From positions 1 through 21,732 of the IMG/VR virus record IMGVR_UViG_3300036985_006963: 21,732 nt of DNA; one strand, 5' to 3'. This document shows, in pieces, positions 1 to 7,234 of this stretch. The stretch's first letter is position 1. The number at the start of each line of letters is the position of its first letter. This stretch comes from a virus. The position numbers and the translations under genes are program-made. The notes beneath the pieces were generated by a model. That model was not told the origin of the DNA and did no database searches. It saw only the letters and a list, made by a program, of their open reading frames with translations.

Positions 1-564
1 GACTTCCTGCACTCGATGCGGTTCCACGTGACGACGTCCGGTGAACTTCCGGACACGCTGCGTCCCGATGTCTTCCCGACAGGCGTTCCTGCAGGCTTCA
101 TGAGCTGCACGACGCCTGAGGCGACAACGGAGGCGGTGGAGTACCGGGAAGGACACTTCAACTACCCCCAGAAGTATCCGGGTAATACGACTGTCAGCGA
201 CGTCACCTTGCAGAAGGGTGTCGCTCAGTCGAACTCGAATTTCTGGAACTGGCTCCGCGTGGTCGTCGAAGGCTCTGGTGAGTACCGCACGACGGTCATC
301 ATCAAGCACTTCAACCGATCGGTGCTGACCCGTCCGGTTCCCATCACCAGCGCGAGCACAGGGCCCGGCATGCCCTACTCGGCGGCGACGGGTGCTGACG
401 CTCAGGCGTCACGGACGTACAACCTGTACGAGGCGTTCCCGATCCGCGCGAAGGTCGCTGGTGACCTCGACGCATCGTCAAGCGACATCTCGGTGATGGA
501 GCTGGACATCTCCTTCGAATACTTCGACGTGCAGGACACGCCAATCGCCGTCCCAAAGCTCTGA
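1..564 (+). CDS. Tail tube protein, gp19-like (5' partial)
   Basis: Probable tail tube subunit that polymerises around the tape measure to form the inner tube of a contractile tail. The reading frame is open from the first base (DFLHS before the first Met at base 16), and 187 residues are visible. That first Met is probably not the true start: the segment DFLHSMRFHV aligns with DPLRDNNFWLY near the start of the next gene, so only about ten residues should be missing. Tube-family hallmarks are the central LQKGV...NFWNWL stretch (bases 208-255) and the closing VMELDISFEYFDV strand (495-533); both have counterparts in the downstream paralogue. A strong terminator follows. The family call rests on pattern and context (tube genes before chaperone and tape measure), not on a search. 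It could be a minor tube or tail-terminator-like paralogue rather than the major subunit. Confidence 0.72.
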   Translation, partial: DFLHSMRFHVTTSGELPDTLRPDVFPTGVPAGFMSCTTPEATTEAVEYREGHFNYPQKYPGNTTVSDVTLQKGVAQSNSNFWNWLRVVVEGSGEYRTTVIIKHFNRSVLTRPVPITSASTGPGMPYSAATGADAQASRTYNLYEAFPIRAKVAGDLDASSSDISVMELDISFEYFDVQDTPIAVPKL

Positions 565-581
565 GTCGGGACGACAACCAG

Positions 582-620
582 AACGCCGGAGTTTGAGGTA
601 GCCTCGACTCCGGCGTTTTT
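582..620 (+). terminator. Intrinsic terminator between the two tail tube genes
   Basis: An 11-bp perfect stem (AACGCCGGAGT at 582-592 pairs with ACTCCGGCGTT at 607-617) is followed by a T run (616-620). The loop contains a further GAGG/CCTC pairing (595-598 with 602-605), so most of the sequence can fold as one long hairpin. It starts 17 nt after the stop codon of the first tube gene. It would uncouple expression of the first tube gene from everything downstream. No promoter is evident between it and the start at 636, so partial read-through is implied. Confidence 0.85.
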
Positions 621-635
621 CTTTGAAGGTGACTG

Positions 636-1367
636 ATGGCGCGCTCCAACCTGCTTGACCCACTGCGCGACAACAACTTCTGGCTCTACGACGTCGCCCC
701 CATCGACTTCGCGCCTGCGCTGCCATTGTTCACCCCGCTCTCGGGGTTCTCTGCGGTGTCTTCCCCGGAGATCACTGTCGAGACTCAGCAGATCAACGAA
801 GGAAACTGGCCCTTCACGAAGACCGTGGTGAAGGGTGCGAGCGTCGGGTCAATCACGCTGTCTCGGGGCGTGACATGGTTCAACTCGGACTTTTGGAAGT
901 GGACGATGGCCGCGCTTGCGGGAACAACCGGGCTGACTGGTCTTCAGATCGGTGGCATCACCTACCGCCGAACCCTGCTTCTGGTTCACTTCTTCCGAAA
1001 CACCCCAGCTCAGAACACCGCTCAACAGGTAGCGATGGCTGCAGGTCTCACAACTGGCCTGTCGACCGTGACCGGGTTCTCCGTGGGAGCGGGTGCAGGC
1101 TTGGGCACCGGAGTGGGAGCGGCGACCACGTCCGCAGCTCAACTCGGGTCTCTGGGTGCGGCAACCCTCGCGGCCAACTTCGCTCCCAACGCGCCTACTT
1201 CGCAGGCAACCAGCATCAAAATCCCCGCACGCGCCTTCCTCCTCAAGAACTGCATCCCCTTGAGGTACAAGACCGGCTCAGACTTCGATGCGACCTCTGG
1301 GCAGGTCTCGATTCAGGAGATGGACATCCAGCCAGAAGCTGTGGAGGAAATTGCGATGGCCGCATAG
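636..1367 (+). CDS. Second tail tube protein, gp19-like, with Ala/Gly-rich insertion
   Basis: Second tail-tube-family protein, 243 aa. ATG at 636 is preceded by GAAGGTGA (625-632) at good Shine-Dalgarno spacing. It shares with the upstream protein the order N-terminal strands, ITLSRGVTWFNSDFWKW (about residues 71-87), RRTLLLVHFFR strand (about 111-121) and a C-terminal ARAFLLKNCIPLRYK...VSIQEMDIQ segment. Unlike the first copy it carries about 70 residues (roughly 123-195) that are very rich in Ala, Gly, Thr and Ser with few charges, inserted before the last strands. That could be a surface loop or a flexible domain. Structural protein of the virion. It could form the main tube, a tube-baseplate adaptor or a tail-completion ring; the sequence does not decide. 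The tube-family assignment is from motif order and neighbours. Confidence 0.7.
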   Translation: MARSNLLDPLRDNNFWLYDVAPIDFAPALPLFTPLSGFSAVSSPEITVETQQINEGNWPFTKTVVKGASVGSITLSRGVTWFNSDFWKWTMAALAGTTGLTGLQIGGITYRRTLLLVHFFRNTPAQNTAQQVAMAAGLTTGLSTVTGFSVGAGAGLGTGVGAATTSAAQLGSLGAATLAANFAPNAPTSQATSIKIPARAFLLKNCIPLRYKTGSDFDATSGQVSIQEMDIQPEAVEEIAMAA

Positions 1368-1376
1368 GATACGAGG

Positions 1377-1931
1377 ATGCGTCACTCCGAATCCAACGAC
1401 GGCACCTTCGACCTGAAGGCCAAGCTCGAAGACCTCGTCGACCGCACGGGCCGCGTCGAGGACATGCTCGACGTCCTCTCCGGCATCTACCGCAAGCGCT
1501 CCCGCCACCCCGAGTATGCCGATCTGCGCGGGCAGATGCGTGCGACCGCCGACGTCCTGCGCGGGGCGTCCGAGTCCGTCGCCTCGATCTTCGGCGAAGA
1601 GGACGAGGAGGTCCTTGAACACGCTGCCGGTCGCGCGACGTGGAAGGAAGCGCACGAGATGGGGCGACGGAGCTTCAACCGTCTGCCCCCGTCTCCTCAG
1701 CTGCAGCAAGCGAGGATGGACGCCATGAAGGCGCTTCTTGCCCAGCAGGAGGGCACCACGACCGCCAACGTAGGCGCTTACGCCGTTCCCCTTGGACCGC
1801 CCACCAAGAACCCGTTCCCCAATCCTGCGGCATCTGGGTGGGAATCCGCATCGGTCCGCGCTCTTCGAGCGCTCAAGGCTGGAGACGCAGAGTACCTACG
1901 GGCACTGAAGGCGATGGGATGGCTCCCCTGA
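1377..1931 (+). CDS. Unknown protein between tail tube and chaperone genes
   Basis: 184-aa protein of no family I recognise. The N-terminal half (residues 1-95) is highly charged and probably helical (FDLKAKLEDLVDRTGRVEDMLDVL). The second half contains a Pro/Gly/Asn-rich linker (about 130-152, PLGPPTKNPFPNP) and a short C-terminal helix ending in KAMGWLP. No signal peptide or membrane segment. ATG at 1377 lies 9 nt after the stop of the tube gene; AGGA at 1366-1369 gives a 7-nt spaced Shine-Dalgarno, although TAGGAT here also looks like a -10 box. A strong terminator begins 8 nt after its stop, so it ends a transcription unit with the second tube gene. Its position suggests a tail or tail-assembly role, but nothing in the sequence proves this. 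Confidence 0.72.
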   Translation: MRHSESNDGTFDLKAKLEDLVDRTGRVEDMLDVLSGIYRKRSRHPEYADLRGQMRATADVLRGASESVASIFGEEDEEVLEHAAGRATWKEAHEMGRRSFNRLPPSPQLQQARMDAMKALLAQQEGTTTANVGAYAVPLGPPTKNPFPNPAASGWESASVRALRALKAGDAEYLRALKAMGWLP

Positions 1932-1938
1932 ACACACC

Positions 1939-1962
1939 GCCCACTTCGCGTGGGCTTTTTTT
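1939..1962 (+). terminator. Intrinsic terminator after the 184-aa protein gene
   Basis: A perfect 6-bp GC-rich stem (GCCCAC at 1939-1944 with GTGGGC at 1950-1955), a TTCGC loop and seven T residues (1956-1962). It starts 8 nt after the stop codon. The next gene must be read by read-through or from the promoter-like element just downstream. Confidence 0.88.
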
Positions 1963-1965
1963 GGG

Positions 1966-1979
1966 AGTATGGTACATCG
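1966..1979 (+). promoter_or_regulatory. Promoter-like element AGTATGGTACATCG
   Basis: Lies directly after a terminator and 16 nt before the next start codon. The core TATGGT (1968-1973) fits the TANNNT pattern of actinobacterial -10 boxes. No TTGAC-like -35 is seen 16-19 nt upstream, where the terminator sits. The 14-mer matches AGTAGGGTACTTCG at 15287-15300 in 12 of 14 positions, which is the main reason to list it. Alternative: another phage regulatory sequence. Confidence 0.45.
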
Positions 1980-1994
1980 AGTGTGAGGTAAGGC

Positions 1995-2600
1995 ATGCTC
2001 AACATGGACGCGGGCCATATGGTCCCAACAGGTGCGATCTTGACGGACCCAGCAGAACCCGACGACCGCCGGATGTGGTCGCAGATGGTCTACGACGCTG
2101 CACACGGAAAATGTGCGAACTGCGGAGGGGAGCACAAGCTCAAACCCCGACTCATCGTTCCGGAGGAGGCGGGCGGAAAACTGCTCCTCGCGAACTCCGT
2201 GCTCCTCTGCCGGGCATGCGAGCTGGCCTCCAGCGTCTCCCCGAAGAAGGTCGCGGAGCAAGGCAAGCGTCTCGTCAACATCTGGGTCTCCGACCGGCTC
2301 TACAAGAAGCTGCAGGAGCGACGGGACGTCGGCCACACGAGCAGCATGGGCGCTTTGGTGCGCTACATGATGGGCCGCTACGTCGCCGACCAAGCACGCT
2401 TCGACGACCTCTCGTCGTATCAGGACGCAGGGTCTGATGTCCGGCTCAACATCTGGGTGGATTCGGACCTGTACTCGACTTTCAAAACGATCGTGGACGG
2501 GCAAGGGATGACCGTGACGACGGCTCTCAAAGCCCTTTTCTGCATGTACGAGGCGGAAGCCTCACCGCTGGTGGACGCAGCCGGAAGGAACAAGACGTGA
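1995..2600 (+). CDS. Degenerate HNH-like zinc module plus two ribbon-helix-helix-like repeats; putative DNA-binding protein
   Basis: 201 aa; ATG at 1995 has an upstream GAGGTAAGG. Residues 30-76 follow the HNH layout (HGKCANCGG...LLLANSVLLCRAC): zinc cysteines C40/C43 and C72/C75 and the Asn (N67) are kept. The catalytic His-His position reads Pro51-Arg52 and the last His is Glu76, so nuclease activity is unlikely. Two copies of a strand-helix-turn-helix pattern follow: LVNIWVSDRLYKKLQ with GHTSSMGALVRYMMGRYV (about 93-130), and LNIWVDSDLYSTFK with GMTVTTALKALFCMYE (about 151-186). These resemble ribbon-helix-helix (Arc/MetJ) DNA-binding units, and a tandem pair could form a pseudo-dimer as in F-plasmid TraY. 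It overlaps the chaperone start by 3 nt (GTGA), so the two are co-translated. A near-palindrome lies at codons 6-11. A regulator role is inferred; a structural zinc protein remains possible. Confidence 0.75.
   Translation: MLNMDAGHMVPTGAILTDPAEPDDRRMWSQMVYDAAHGKCANCGGEHKLKPRLIVPEEAGGKLLLANSVLLCRACELASSVSPKKVAEQGKRLVNIWVSDRLYKKLQERRDVGHTSSMGALVRYMMGRYVADQARFDDLSSYQDAGSDVRLNIWVDSDLYSTFKTIVDGQGMTVTTALKALFCMYEAEASPLVDAAGRNKT
2012..2025. promoter_or_regulatory. Near-palindrome GGGCCATATGGTCC (site 1)
   Basis: A 14-bp near-palindrome with one asymmetric base pair, starting 17 nt after the start codon of the HNH/RHH gene. It is the exact reverse complement of the 14-mer at 10077-10090. Could be an operator; as RNA it can also form a small hairpin with an AUAU loop near the ribosome binding region. 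Its function is a guess. Confidence 0.35.
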
Positions 2601-3403
2601 GCGACAAAGCACCGACTTTCTCAGAGAACATCAACCAGAACCTGCTCGACACTCCGAAGCCGACAAACGGCGTCTTCGAGTTGCCGTGCGGCTACCTCGA
2701 CAACCTTGGAGTGCTTCACACTGAGGTCCACCTGAGGGAGATGACGGGGCGGGAAGAAGACCTTCTCGCCACTCCGAAGCTCGGGGTGCAGAAGAAGCTC
2801 GGGATGCTCTTGTCTGCCTGTTTGGAACGCATCGGCACCATCACGGACAAGGGGCATTTCCCCAGCATCATCTCCCACCTCCCGACTGGCGACCGCATCT
2901 TCCTCTTGCTGGCCCTTCGCCGCACGTCTCTGGGGGATGCCTTCCCAGTCGAGGAGGTGTGCCCAGAGTGCAAAAGCAGGGGGAACTACGTTCTCGATCT
3001 CAGCGACCTCACCGTCCAGAAGATGACCAACCCGATGGTCCGCGTGTTCGACGACGTGCTCCCATCGGGCCGGAAGGTTCGCCACCGTCTCGGGACTGGT
3101 GCCGACGAGGAACGCGCCAGCAAGGTATCTGACGACGAGAAGCCCTCAGCCATGCTTCTTGCGCGCATCGAACTTCTCGACGGGAAGACGCCTACGATGA
3201 CCGACATCAAGGGCTTGTCGTTTCGCGACCGGCAGGGTCTGCGGACCATGATGGAGAGCCACGACGGCGGCGTCGACACTGAGATGGACATGCAGTGCCC
3301 TGTCTGCAGCCACGAATACAAGAGCGAACTGGACTTGGGTCAGCCCGGTTTTTTCTTCCCGGGTCGAGTCCAGAAGGACTCGAAGACGAAATCTTCTACC
3401 TGA
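2597..3403 (+). CDS. Tail assembly chaperone, zero-frame product (T4 gp26-like family)
   Basis: 268-aa cytoplasmic chaperone expected to bind the tape measure during tail assembly. GTG at 2597 overlaps the previous stop (GTGA) and follows GGAAGGA. The LREMTGREEDLL segment (residues 44-55) is typical of the baseplate/chaperone family named after T4 gp26 (recalled, not searched). Two Cys pairs, CPEC (C122/C125) and CPVC (C234/C237), could together hold one zinc ion. The gene sits just upstream of the tape measure gene. Near its 3' end is a slippery heptamer followed by a hairpin, so some ribosomes shift to -1 and make a longer form. This zero-frame product ends with the ...DSKTKSST tail. Confidence 0.85.
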   Translation: MSDKAPTFSENINQNLLDTPKPTNGVFELPCGYLDNLGVLHTEVHLREMTGREEDLLATPKLGVQKKLGMLLSACLERIGTITDKGHFPSIISHLPTGDRIFLLLALRRTSLGDAFPVEEVCPECKSRGNYVLDLSDLTVQKMTNPMVRVFDDVLPSGRKVRHRLGTGADEERASKVSDDEKPSAMLLARIELLDGKTPTMTDIKGLSFRDRQGLRTMMESHDGGVDTEMDMQCPVCSHEYKSELDLGQPGFFFPGRVQKDSKTKSST

Positions 3404-3555
3404 TGGAGGTGTGGCACACCTCCTACGAGTCAGCGATGGGGATGCCGACGACCCGGCGGCATCGGCTGATTCAAAAGAAGGTCGAATTGGAGCAGAAGCG
3501 CGAGGAGAAGCAACGGCAGGCGGACTCTCAGTCCCGCGCTCGAATGAGACGCTGA
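2597..3555 (+). CDS. Tail assembly chaperone, -1 frameshift product (G/GT-type)
   Basis: Predicted fusion product of about 319 aa: 253 residues in the first frame to base 3355, then 66 residues in the -1 frame to the stop at 3553-3555. The -1 extension (LPGSSPEGLEDEIFYLMEVWH...) has a coherent amphipathic region (LEDEIFYLMEVWHTSYESAM) and a highly charged helical tail (KKVELEQKREEKQRQ). It looks like real coding sequence, not a random frame. This is the layout of lambda G/GT and of many other tailed phages: a short abundant form and a rarer extended form that contacts the tape measure. The tape measure starts 50 nt downstream. In this reading the -1 ORF is not expressed on its own: its first Met codon (3295) has no ribosome binding site. 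Confidence 0.82.
3349..3383 (+). promoter_or_regulatory. Programmed -1 ribosomal frameshift site
   Basis: Slippery heptamer T TTT TTC (3349-3355) in the X XXY YYZ phase relative to the chaperone frame (codons TTT at 3350, TTC at 3353). It is followed by an 8-nt spacer (3356-3363) and a perfect 8-bp stem, TCGAGTCC (3364-3371) with GGACTCGA (3376-3383), closing an AGAA loop. The heptamer, spacer length and hairpin all match the known -1 frameshift layout. The zero-frame stop lies 46 nt beyond the heptamer. Confidence 0.92.
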
Positions 3556-3604
3556 CAGGTCGTCGTGCTACAAAATCGTCGGTGCCCCATCTGTTGGAGA
3601 GTCG

Positions 3605-6600
3605 ATGGCCCTCAATTTCGGTCTTGGTTTCAGCTTCCGAGGAAACGACCTTGGGCTCGGCAAGGCCATCAACGGGCTGAGTCGGGACTTTCGCACGCTT
3701 GGAAAGGAGATGCTGGGGCTCCAGCGGCTCCAGACCATGCTGTCGGCCCTGAGCTTCGACCGGCTCGGGGAGCTGGGGGACAAGTTCAAGACGCTCTCGA
3801 CGGGCAGCATGGAGCTGACATCCTCGATCGAGTCGACGTTCACCGCCTTCGACAAGGAGACTCGGAAGCTCGGCGCGACGATGGGCTACACCGGGAAGGA
3901 GCTGACGAAGTTCAAGAAGGAGGCCTCCGGGATGGCCTACTCGATGAACATCGGGGCGGACCAAGCCGGGAAGGCGATCTACGGCTTTGACGCTGTTCTT
4001 GGCGACGTGAAAGCCGCTGACATCCTGAAGGACATGGGGATCGACAGCGCTGCGACTTTGGCGAAGCTGGCCGAAGTCGCTGGCGTCTCCAGCGACAAGT
4101 TTTCCTACTCGTTGCTTCAGATGGGGAAGAAGATCTCCCCCAAGGATGTCTCGCAGATCACGGACATGCTCACTGCGTTCGGGACGAAGTCAGGCGACGT
4201 CACAGCAAGCCTCGGGAAGCTCGATGACATCACGTCGATCCTGAGCAAGCGCAAGATGTTGGGCGACACGCCTGAGCAGATCGCTGAATTCGGCAAGGGA
4301 ATTGTCGCCACAGCAGACGCGTTCTACAGCGTCACCGGGAACGGCGAGAAGGCGATGGCAGTTGCCACGGGTCTCGCAACTGCTCTGACGGACGGCAAGC
4401 AAGGCTTCAAAGACCTCGCCGCTGGTGCGACCAGCGCCTTGCACGAGAGCACTTTGGCGTTCGCCAAGGCGGGCACCGGAATCGACGACGCGTTCGCCTC
4501 GATGAGTGAGAGCCCTGACGTCTTCCTGAAGAAGTTCGCGGGGGCGGTGGACAAGCTCGGAGCGGAAGACGCCAAAGCTGCTGTCGAATTCTTCCGCGCG
4601 CAGGCATCCAAAGCCTTCGGAGAGTCAGGCGACGACATCGTCAAGATGTTGCAGTCCGCTGAAGGACGTCTGGCCCTGACCACTGTGGATGTCGGCAAGA
4701 TGGTGGCTGCATCTGCGAAGGCCACAGGGAAGCTCGCGAAGGACGGATTCACGACTGGCCTGACGGCTGCTGAGATGTTCGAGCGTCAGCAGCAAGGCTT
4801 CCTGCAGCGCTTCCGAGGCCTCGCGACTCAGTCGACAAATTCTTTCCTCAAAGAAACACAGTCTTCGTTCAACTGGTTCGCGACCAAGATGGAGGACGTC
4901 GCAAAGGATGGCGGTCCGCTTGGGATGGTCCTCGGCAAACTTGCGGACGTGCAGAAGTTCGGGGCCACAGCGTTGTTCCCAGCAAATATCCAAGGGCCGA
5001 TGATTGCGCTTGGCAGCGCAGCGGAGGCACTGACGGGCCCTCTGGCGAAGCTCCGTGCTGCAGGCATCAACCTCACGAGCCCGTTTGGGGCTTTGTTGGG
5101 TGTGTTCGGTGGCATCGCTGCGATGTTCGCGTCGAACTTCGTCGACCTCGACAAGAAGCTACGCCCGGGTCTGAAGAAGCTGGGAGCGTCTTCTGGGGAG
5201 ATCGTGGAGGCCGTAGCTCACGCAGCACTCCAGAAAACCGGCGCACAGATCATCAAGTTCATGACCACGACACTGCCGGTCTACGCGTCGAAGGCGATCA
5301 AGTTTGTCTCGAAGTTCGCGCGCAAAGTTCTCTCAGGCGGGCTCGGCGACGTAGGGCAGCTCACCGGAAACAAGGAGACTGACGCAATCCTGAATGGCTT
5401 GATTGACGTCTTCAAGGATGCCTTCGACAAAGCCTTCAAGTTCGTCAAGGAGGTCGCGAGCGGGTTCTTCGATGGGCTGATGGGAGACTTCGTTGACCCG
5501 AAGACCGCGAGCGACGGTGCGGTCATTGGCGCAGCCATCGGGGACACCATGCGGAAGGCGTTTGACTACGCGCTGGAGACGCTTGGGGACTACTTGGTTG
5601 GGTGGTGGGCTAGGATGGGCGAGATATGGGATGACCCCAACAAGACTTTCGAGGAGAAGGTGAAGGCGTGGTTTGGCGAGTCCCTTCCGCTCCTGATTGC
5701 AGGCTCAATCCTCGCTGTGACCTTTCTCGGTCCGATCACTGCTGCCCTCGTGTCTGCATTCGCGACCCTTGCTGTCACGGTGCTGAAGCTGCTTGGACCA
5801 TGGATGTGGAAAAAGGCTGTGTGGCCCGCCTTGAAGTGGTTGGCCTCTCAGCTGTGGAGAGGTTTCACTGGTATTATCCAAGGCATCGCAGGAGCGATCA
5901 CAGCAGCGAGTGCCATCGTCATCGCTGCGTTCGTGGCCTTCTTTGCAGGCATGTTCGCAATGGCCCAACAGGAGGGCGACACCTTCACGCAGACGTGGGA
6001 CCGGATGTGGAACAACATCTTCACGACGGTCGAATGGTATGGCGATCACATCGGGAACTTTTTGTCGTACATCGGTCAGAACACCTTGACGTTCTTTGAG
6101 AACATCGGCGCCCACATCGCCAACTTCTTCATGGCTGGGTTCGACGTCGTCCACAATGCCTTCGCCGTCGTGTTCAACTTCGTTCGCGAGTACTCGAACA
6201 AGCTGGCCACCCTTATCTCTGCACCATTGACCAGCATCATCCAGACCATCGGCGACCTGCTCATCGGCCTCGGAAAGACCATCTCTGAGTCCCCCGGCTT
6301 GGCGAAGTTCTTTGGCATTGACTCTGCCACGATCGCTAACATCAAGAAGGCTGGTGAGTGGCTCCAGAGCACCAAGAAGAGCGACGTCGCTGCCGCCCTC
6401 TCAGACCCCAAGATGGAGAGAACGACCTCGACTCCTCTCGCCATCAAGGCTTACCGAGGTCTTGACGCCAGCAAGGTGCAGGGCCTCGGCGCTCGGCAGC
6501 TGGAGATGAACGGTCCTGAGAAGGTATCAGGGGCCACTGCGGCTGAACTTGCACAAGGGCGGAGAAACTTTGCCGCTTTCAGGGCCCGGACATCTGTTCC

Positions 6601-6904
6601 AGACCTGACTCCATCTGGTTCTGGGGTGTTGAGCGGCAACGGAGCAGGCAACTCCGAGTGGTCGATGCTTCAGACCACGAACAAGGAAAACTCGGCGGCG
6701 CTTGTCGCTGCGGTCGAGAACCCGAAGTGGGCTGAGGAGCAGCGCGCCCGGGACGAGCGCCAGACGGCTGTGCTTGAACTCATCGCGAAGGTGCTGCAAG
6801 AAGATCGAGCCTCTCCTGATCGGGCTCGGTCCAGAGGCCCATCTCCTGCGGCAAATGCTGGGCGCGTTTCCCCTCCTGCCCGCCTCTCCCCGGCGTTGAG
6901 GTAA
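3605..6904 (+). CDS. Tail tape measure protein
   Basis: 1099-aa tape measure that sets tail length and occupies the tube before ejection. ATG at 3605 follows TTGGAGAG. The first 450 residues are Ala/Lys/Gly/Asp-rich and helical (FSFRGNDLGLGKAINGLSRDF at the start). Hydrophobic segments lie at about 495-512 (GVFGGIAAMF), 694-735 (LLIAGSILAVTFLGPITAAL and following) and 756-787 (AIVIAAFVAFFAGMFAM), as usual for tape measures that enter the host membrane. The C-terminal region (about 985-1099) is low-complexity and ends in an Arg/Pro/Ser-rich tail. No peptidase or lysozyme motif was recognised. With about 0.15 nm per residue, the length predicts a tail near 165 nm. It is the longest gene here and sits immediately after the frameshifting chaperone, which supports the call. 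It ends 3 nt before the next gene. Confidence 0.95.
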   Translation: MALNFGLGFSFRGNDLGLGKAINGLSRDFRTLGKEMLGLQRLQTMLSALSFDRLGELGDKFKTLSTGSMELTSSIESTFTAFDKETRKLGATMGYTGKELTKFKKEASGMAYSMNIGADQAGKAIYGFDAVLGDVKAADILKDMGIDSAATLAKLAEVAGVSSDKFSYSLLQMGKKISPKDVSQITDMLTAFGTKSGDVTASLGKLDDITSILSKRKMLGDTPEQIAEFGKGIVATADAFYSVTGNGEKAMAVATGLATALTDGKQGFKDLAAGATSALHESTLAFAKAGTGIDDAFASMSESPDVFLKKFAGAVDKLGAEDAKAAVEFFRAQASKAFGESGDDIVKMLQSAEGRLALTTVDVGKMVAASAKATGKLAKDGFTTGLTAAEMFERQQQGFLQRFRGLATQSTNSFLKETQSSFNWFATKMEDVAKDGGPLGMVLGKLADVQKFGATALFPANIQGPMIALGSAAEALTGPLAKLRAAGINLTSPFGALLGVFGGIAAMFASNFVDLDKKLRPGLKKLGASSGEIVEAVAHAALQKTGAQIIKFMTTTLPVYASKAIKFVSKFARKVLSGGLGDVGQLTGNKETDAILNGLIDVFKDAFDKAFKFVKEVASGFFDGLMGDFVDPKTASDGAVIGAAIGDTMRKAFDYALETLGDYLVGWWARMGEIWDDPNKTFEEKVKAWFGESLPLLIAGSILAVTFLGPITAALVSAFATLAVTVLKLLGPWMWKKAVWPALKWLASQLWRGFTGIIQGIAGAITAASAIVIAAFVAFFAGMFAMAQQEGDTFTQTWDRMWNNIFTTVEWYGDHIGNFLSYIGQNTLTFFENIGAHIANFFMAGFDVVHNAFAVVFNFVREYSNKLATLISAPLTSIIQTIGDLLIGLGKTISESPGLAKFFGIDSATIANIKKAGEWLQSTKKSDVAAALSDPKMERTTSTPLAIKAYRGLDASKVQGLGARQLEMNGPEKVSGATAAELAQGRRNFAAFRARTSVPDLTPSGSGVLSGNGAGNSEWSMLQTTNKENSAALVAAVENPKWAEEQRARDERQTAVLELIAKVLQEDRASPDRARSRGPSPAANAGRVSPPARLSPALR

Positions 6905-6907
6905 GCA

Positions 6908-7225
6908 ATGTCTGTCGTCGTCTCTCGCCAAAGCCGACTGCGCTTCAAGAACCTGCTCACGGTGCGGGGAGTGACCTTCTGGGAACTGGATAACCTGCCT
7001 GAGGTTCCTCTCCAGCCGTCCGACTTCTACATCACCGTCAACATCACCGATCGCATCGACAATCTCGCGTTCAGCTACTACGGCGACCCGAATCTCTGGT
7101 GGGTCATCGCGCTCGCCAACGACCTCTACCTTCTGCCAACCGACCTACAGGTAGGGGCCACCATCCGGATTCCGTCGCCAACCTACGTTGCCAGCACCCT
7201 GTTCGCCAAGAAGACCAAGCAGTAG
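6908..7225 (+). CDS. LysM / gp53-like baseplate protein
   Basis: 105 aa. ATG at 6908 follows GAGGTAAG, which overlaps the end of the tape measure gene. The segment DRIDNLAFSYYGDPNLWWVIALAND (residues 47-71), followed by a Leu/Pro-rich end and GATIRIPSP, is the LysM-like signature of baseplate proteins related to T4 gp53 and of the small LysM tail proteins that sit between tape measure and hub genes. Likely role: joining hub or tube to the baseplate, possibly touching the tape measure. It is shorter than T4 gp53, so it represents the core domain only. It lies in a tight operon between tape measure and hub. Confidence 0.85.
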   Translation: MSVVVSRQSRLRFKNLLTVRGVTFWELDNLPEVPLQPSDFYITVNITDRIDNLAFSYYGDPNLWWVIALANDLYLLPTDLQVGATIRIPSPTYVASTLFAKKTKQ

Positions 7226-7234
7226 GAGGGCGCA

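Noticed and set aside
2100-2225. Active HNH homing endonuclease
   Set aside because: The zinc cysteines are present, but the catalytic His-His position is Pro-Arg and the last His is Glu; the gene also carries a C-terminal repeat pair and is coupled to the chaperone rather than being a free-standing insertion.
875-2437. Long + strand open frames at 875-1618 and 1640-2437 in an alternative phase
   Set aside because: Both cross the boundaries of real genes and a terminator, and their translations are Arg/Gly/Pro-rich and look like frame shadows.
3295-3555. A separate 86-aa gene between chaperone and tape measure
   Set aside because: No ribosome binding site before the Met at 3295, and its first part overlaps the chaperone. 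The slippery heptamer and hairpin explain it as a -1 frameshift extension.
3552-3576. Promoter CTGACA with TGCTACAAAAT before the tape measure gene
   Set aside because: The boxes are only 11-13 nt apart and the -10 does not fit well; read-through from the chaperone gene explains expression.
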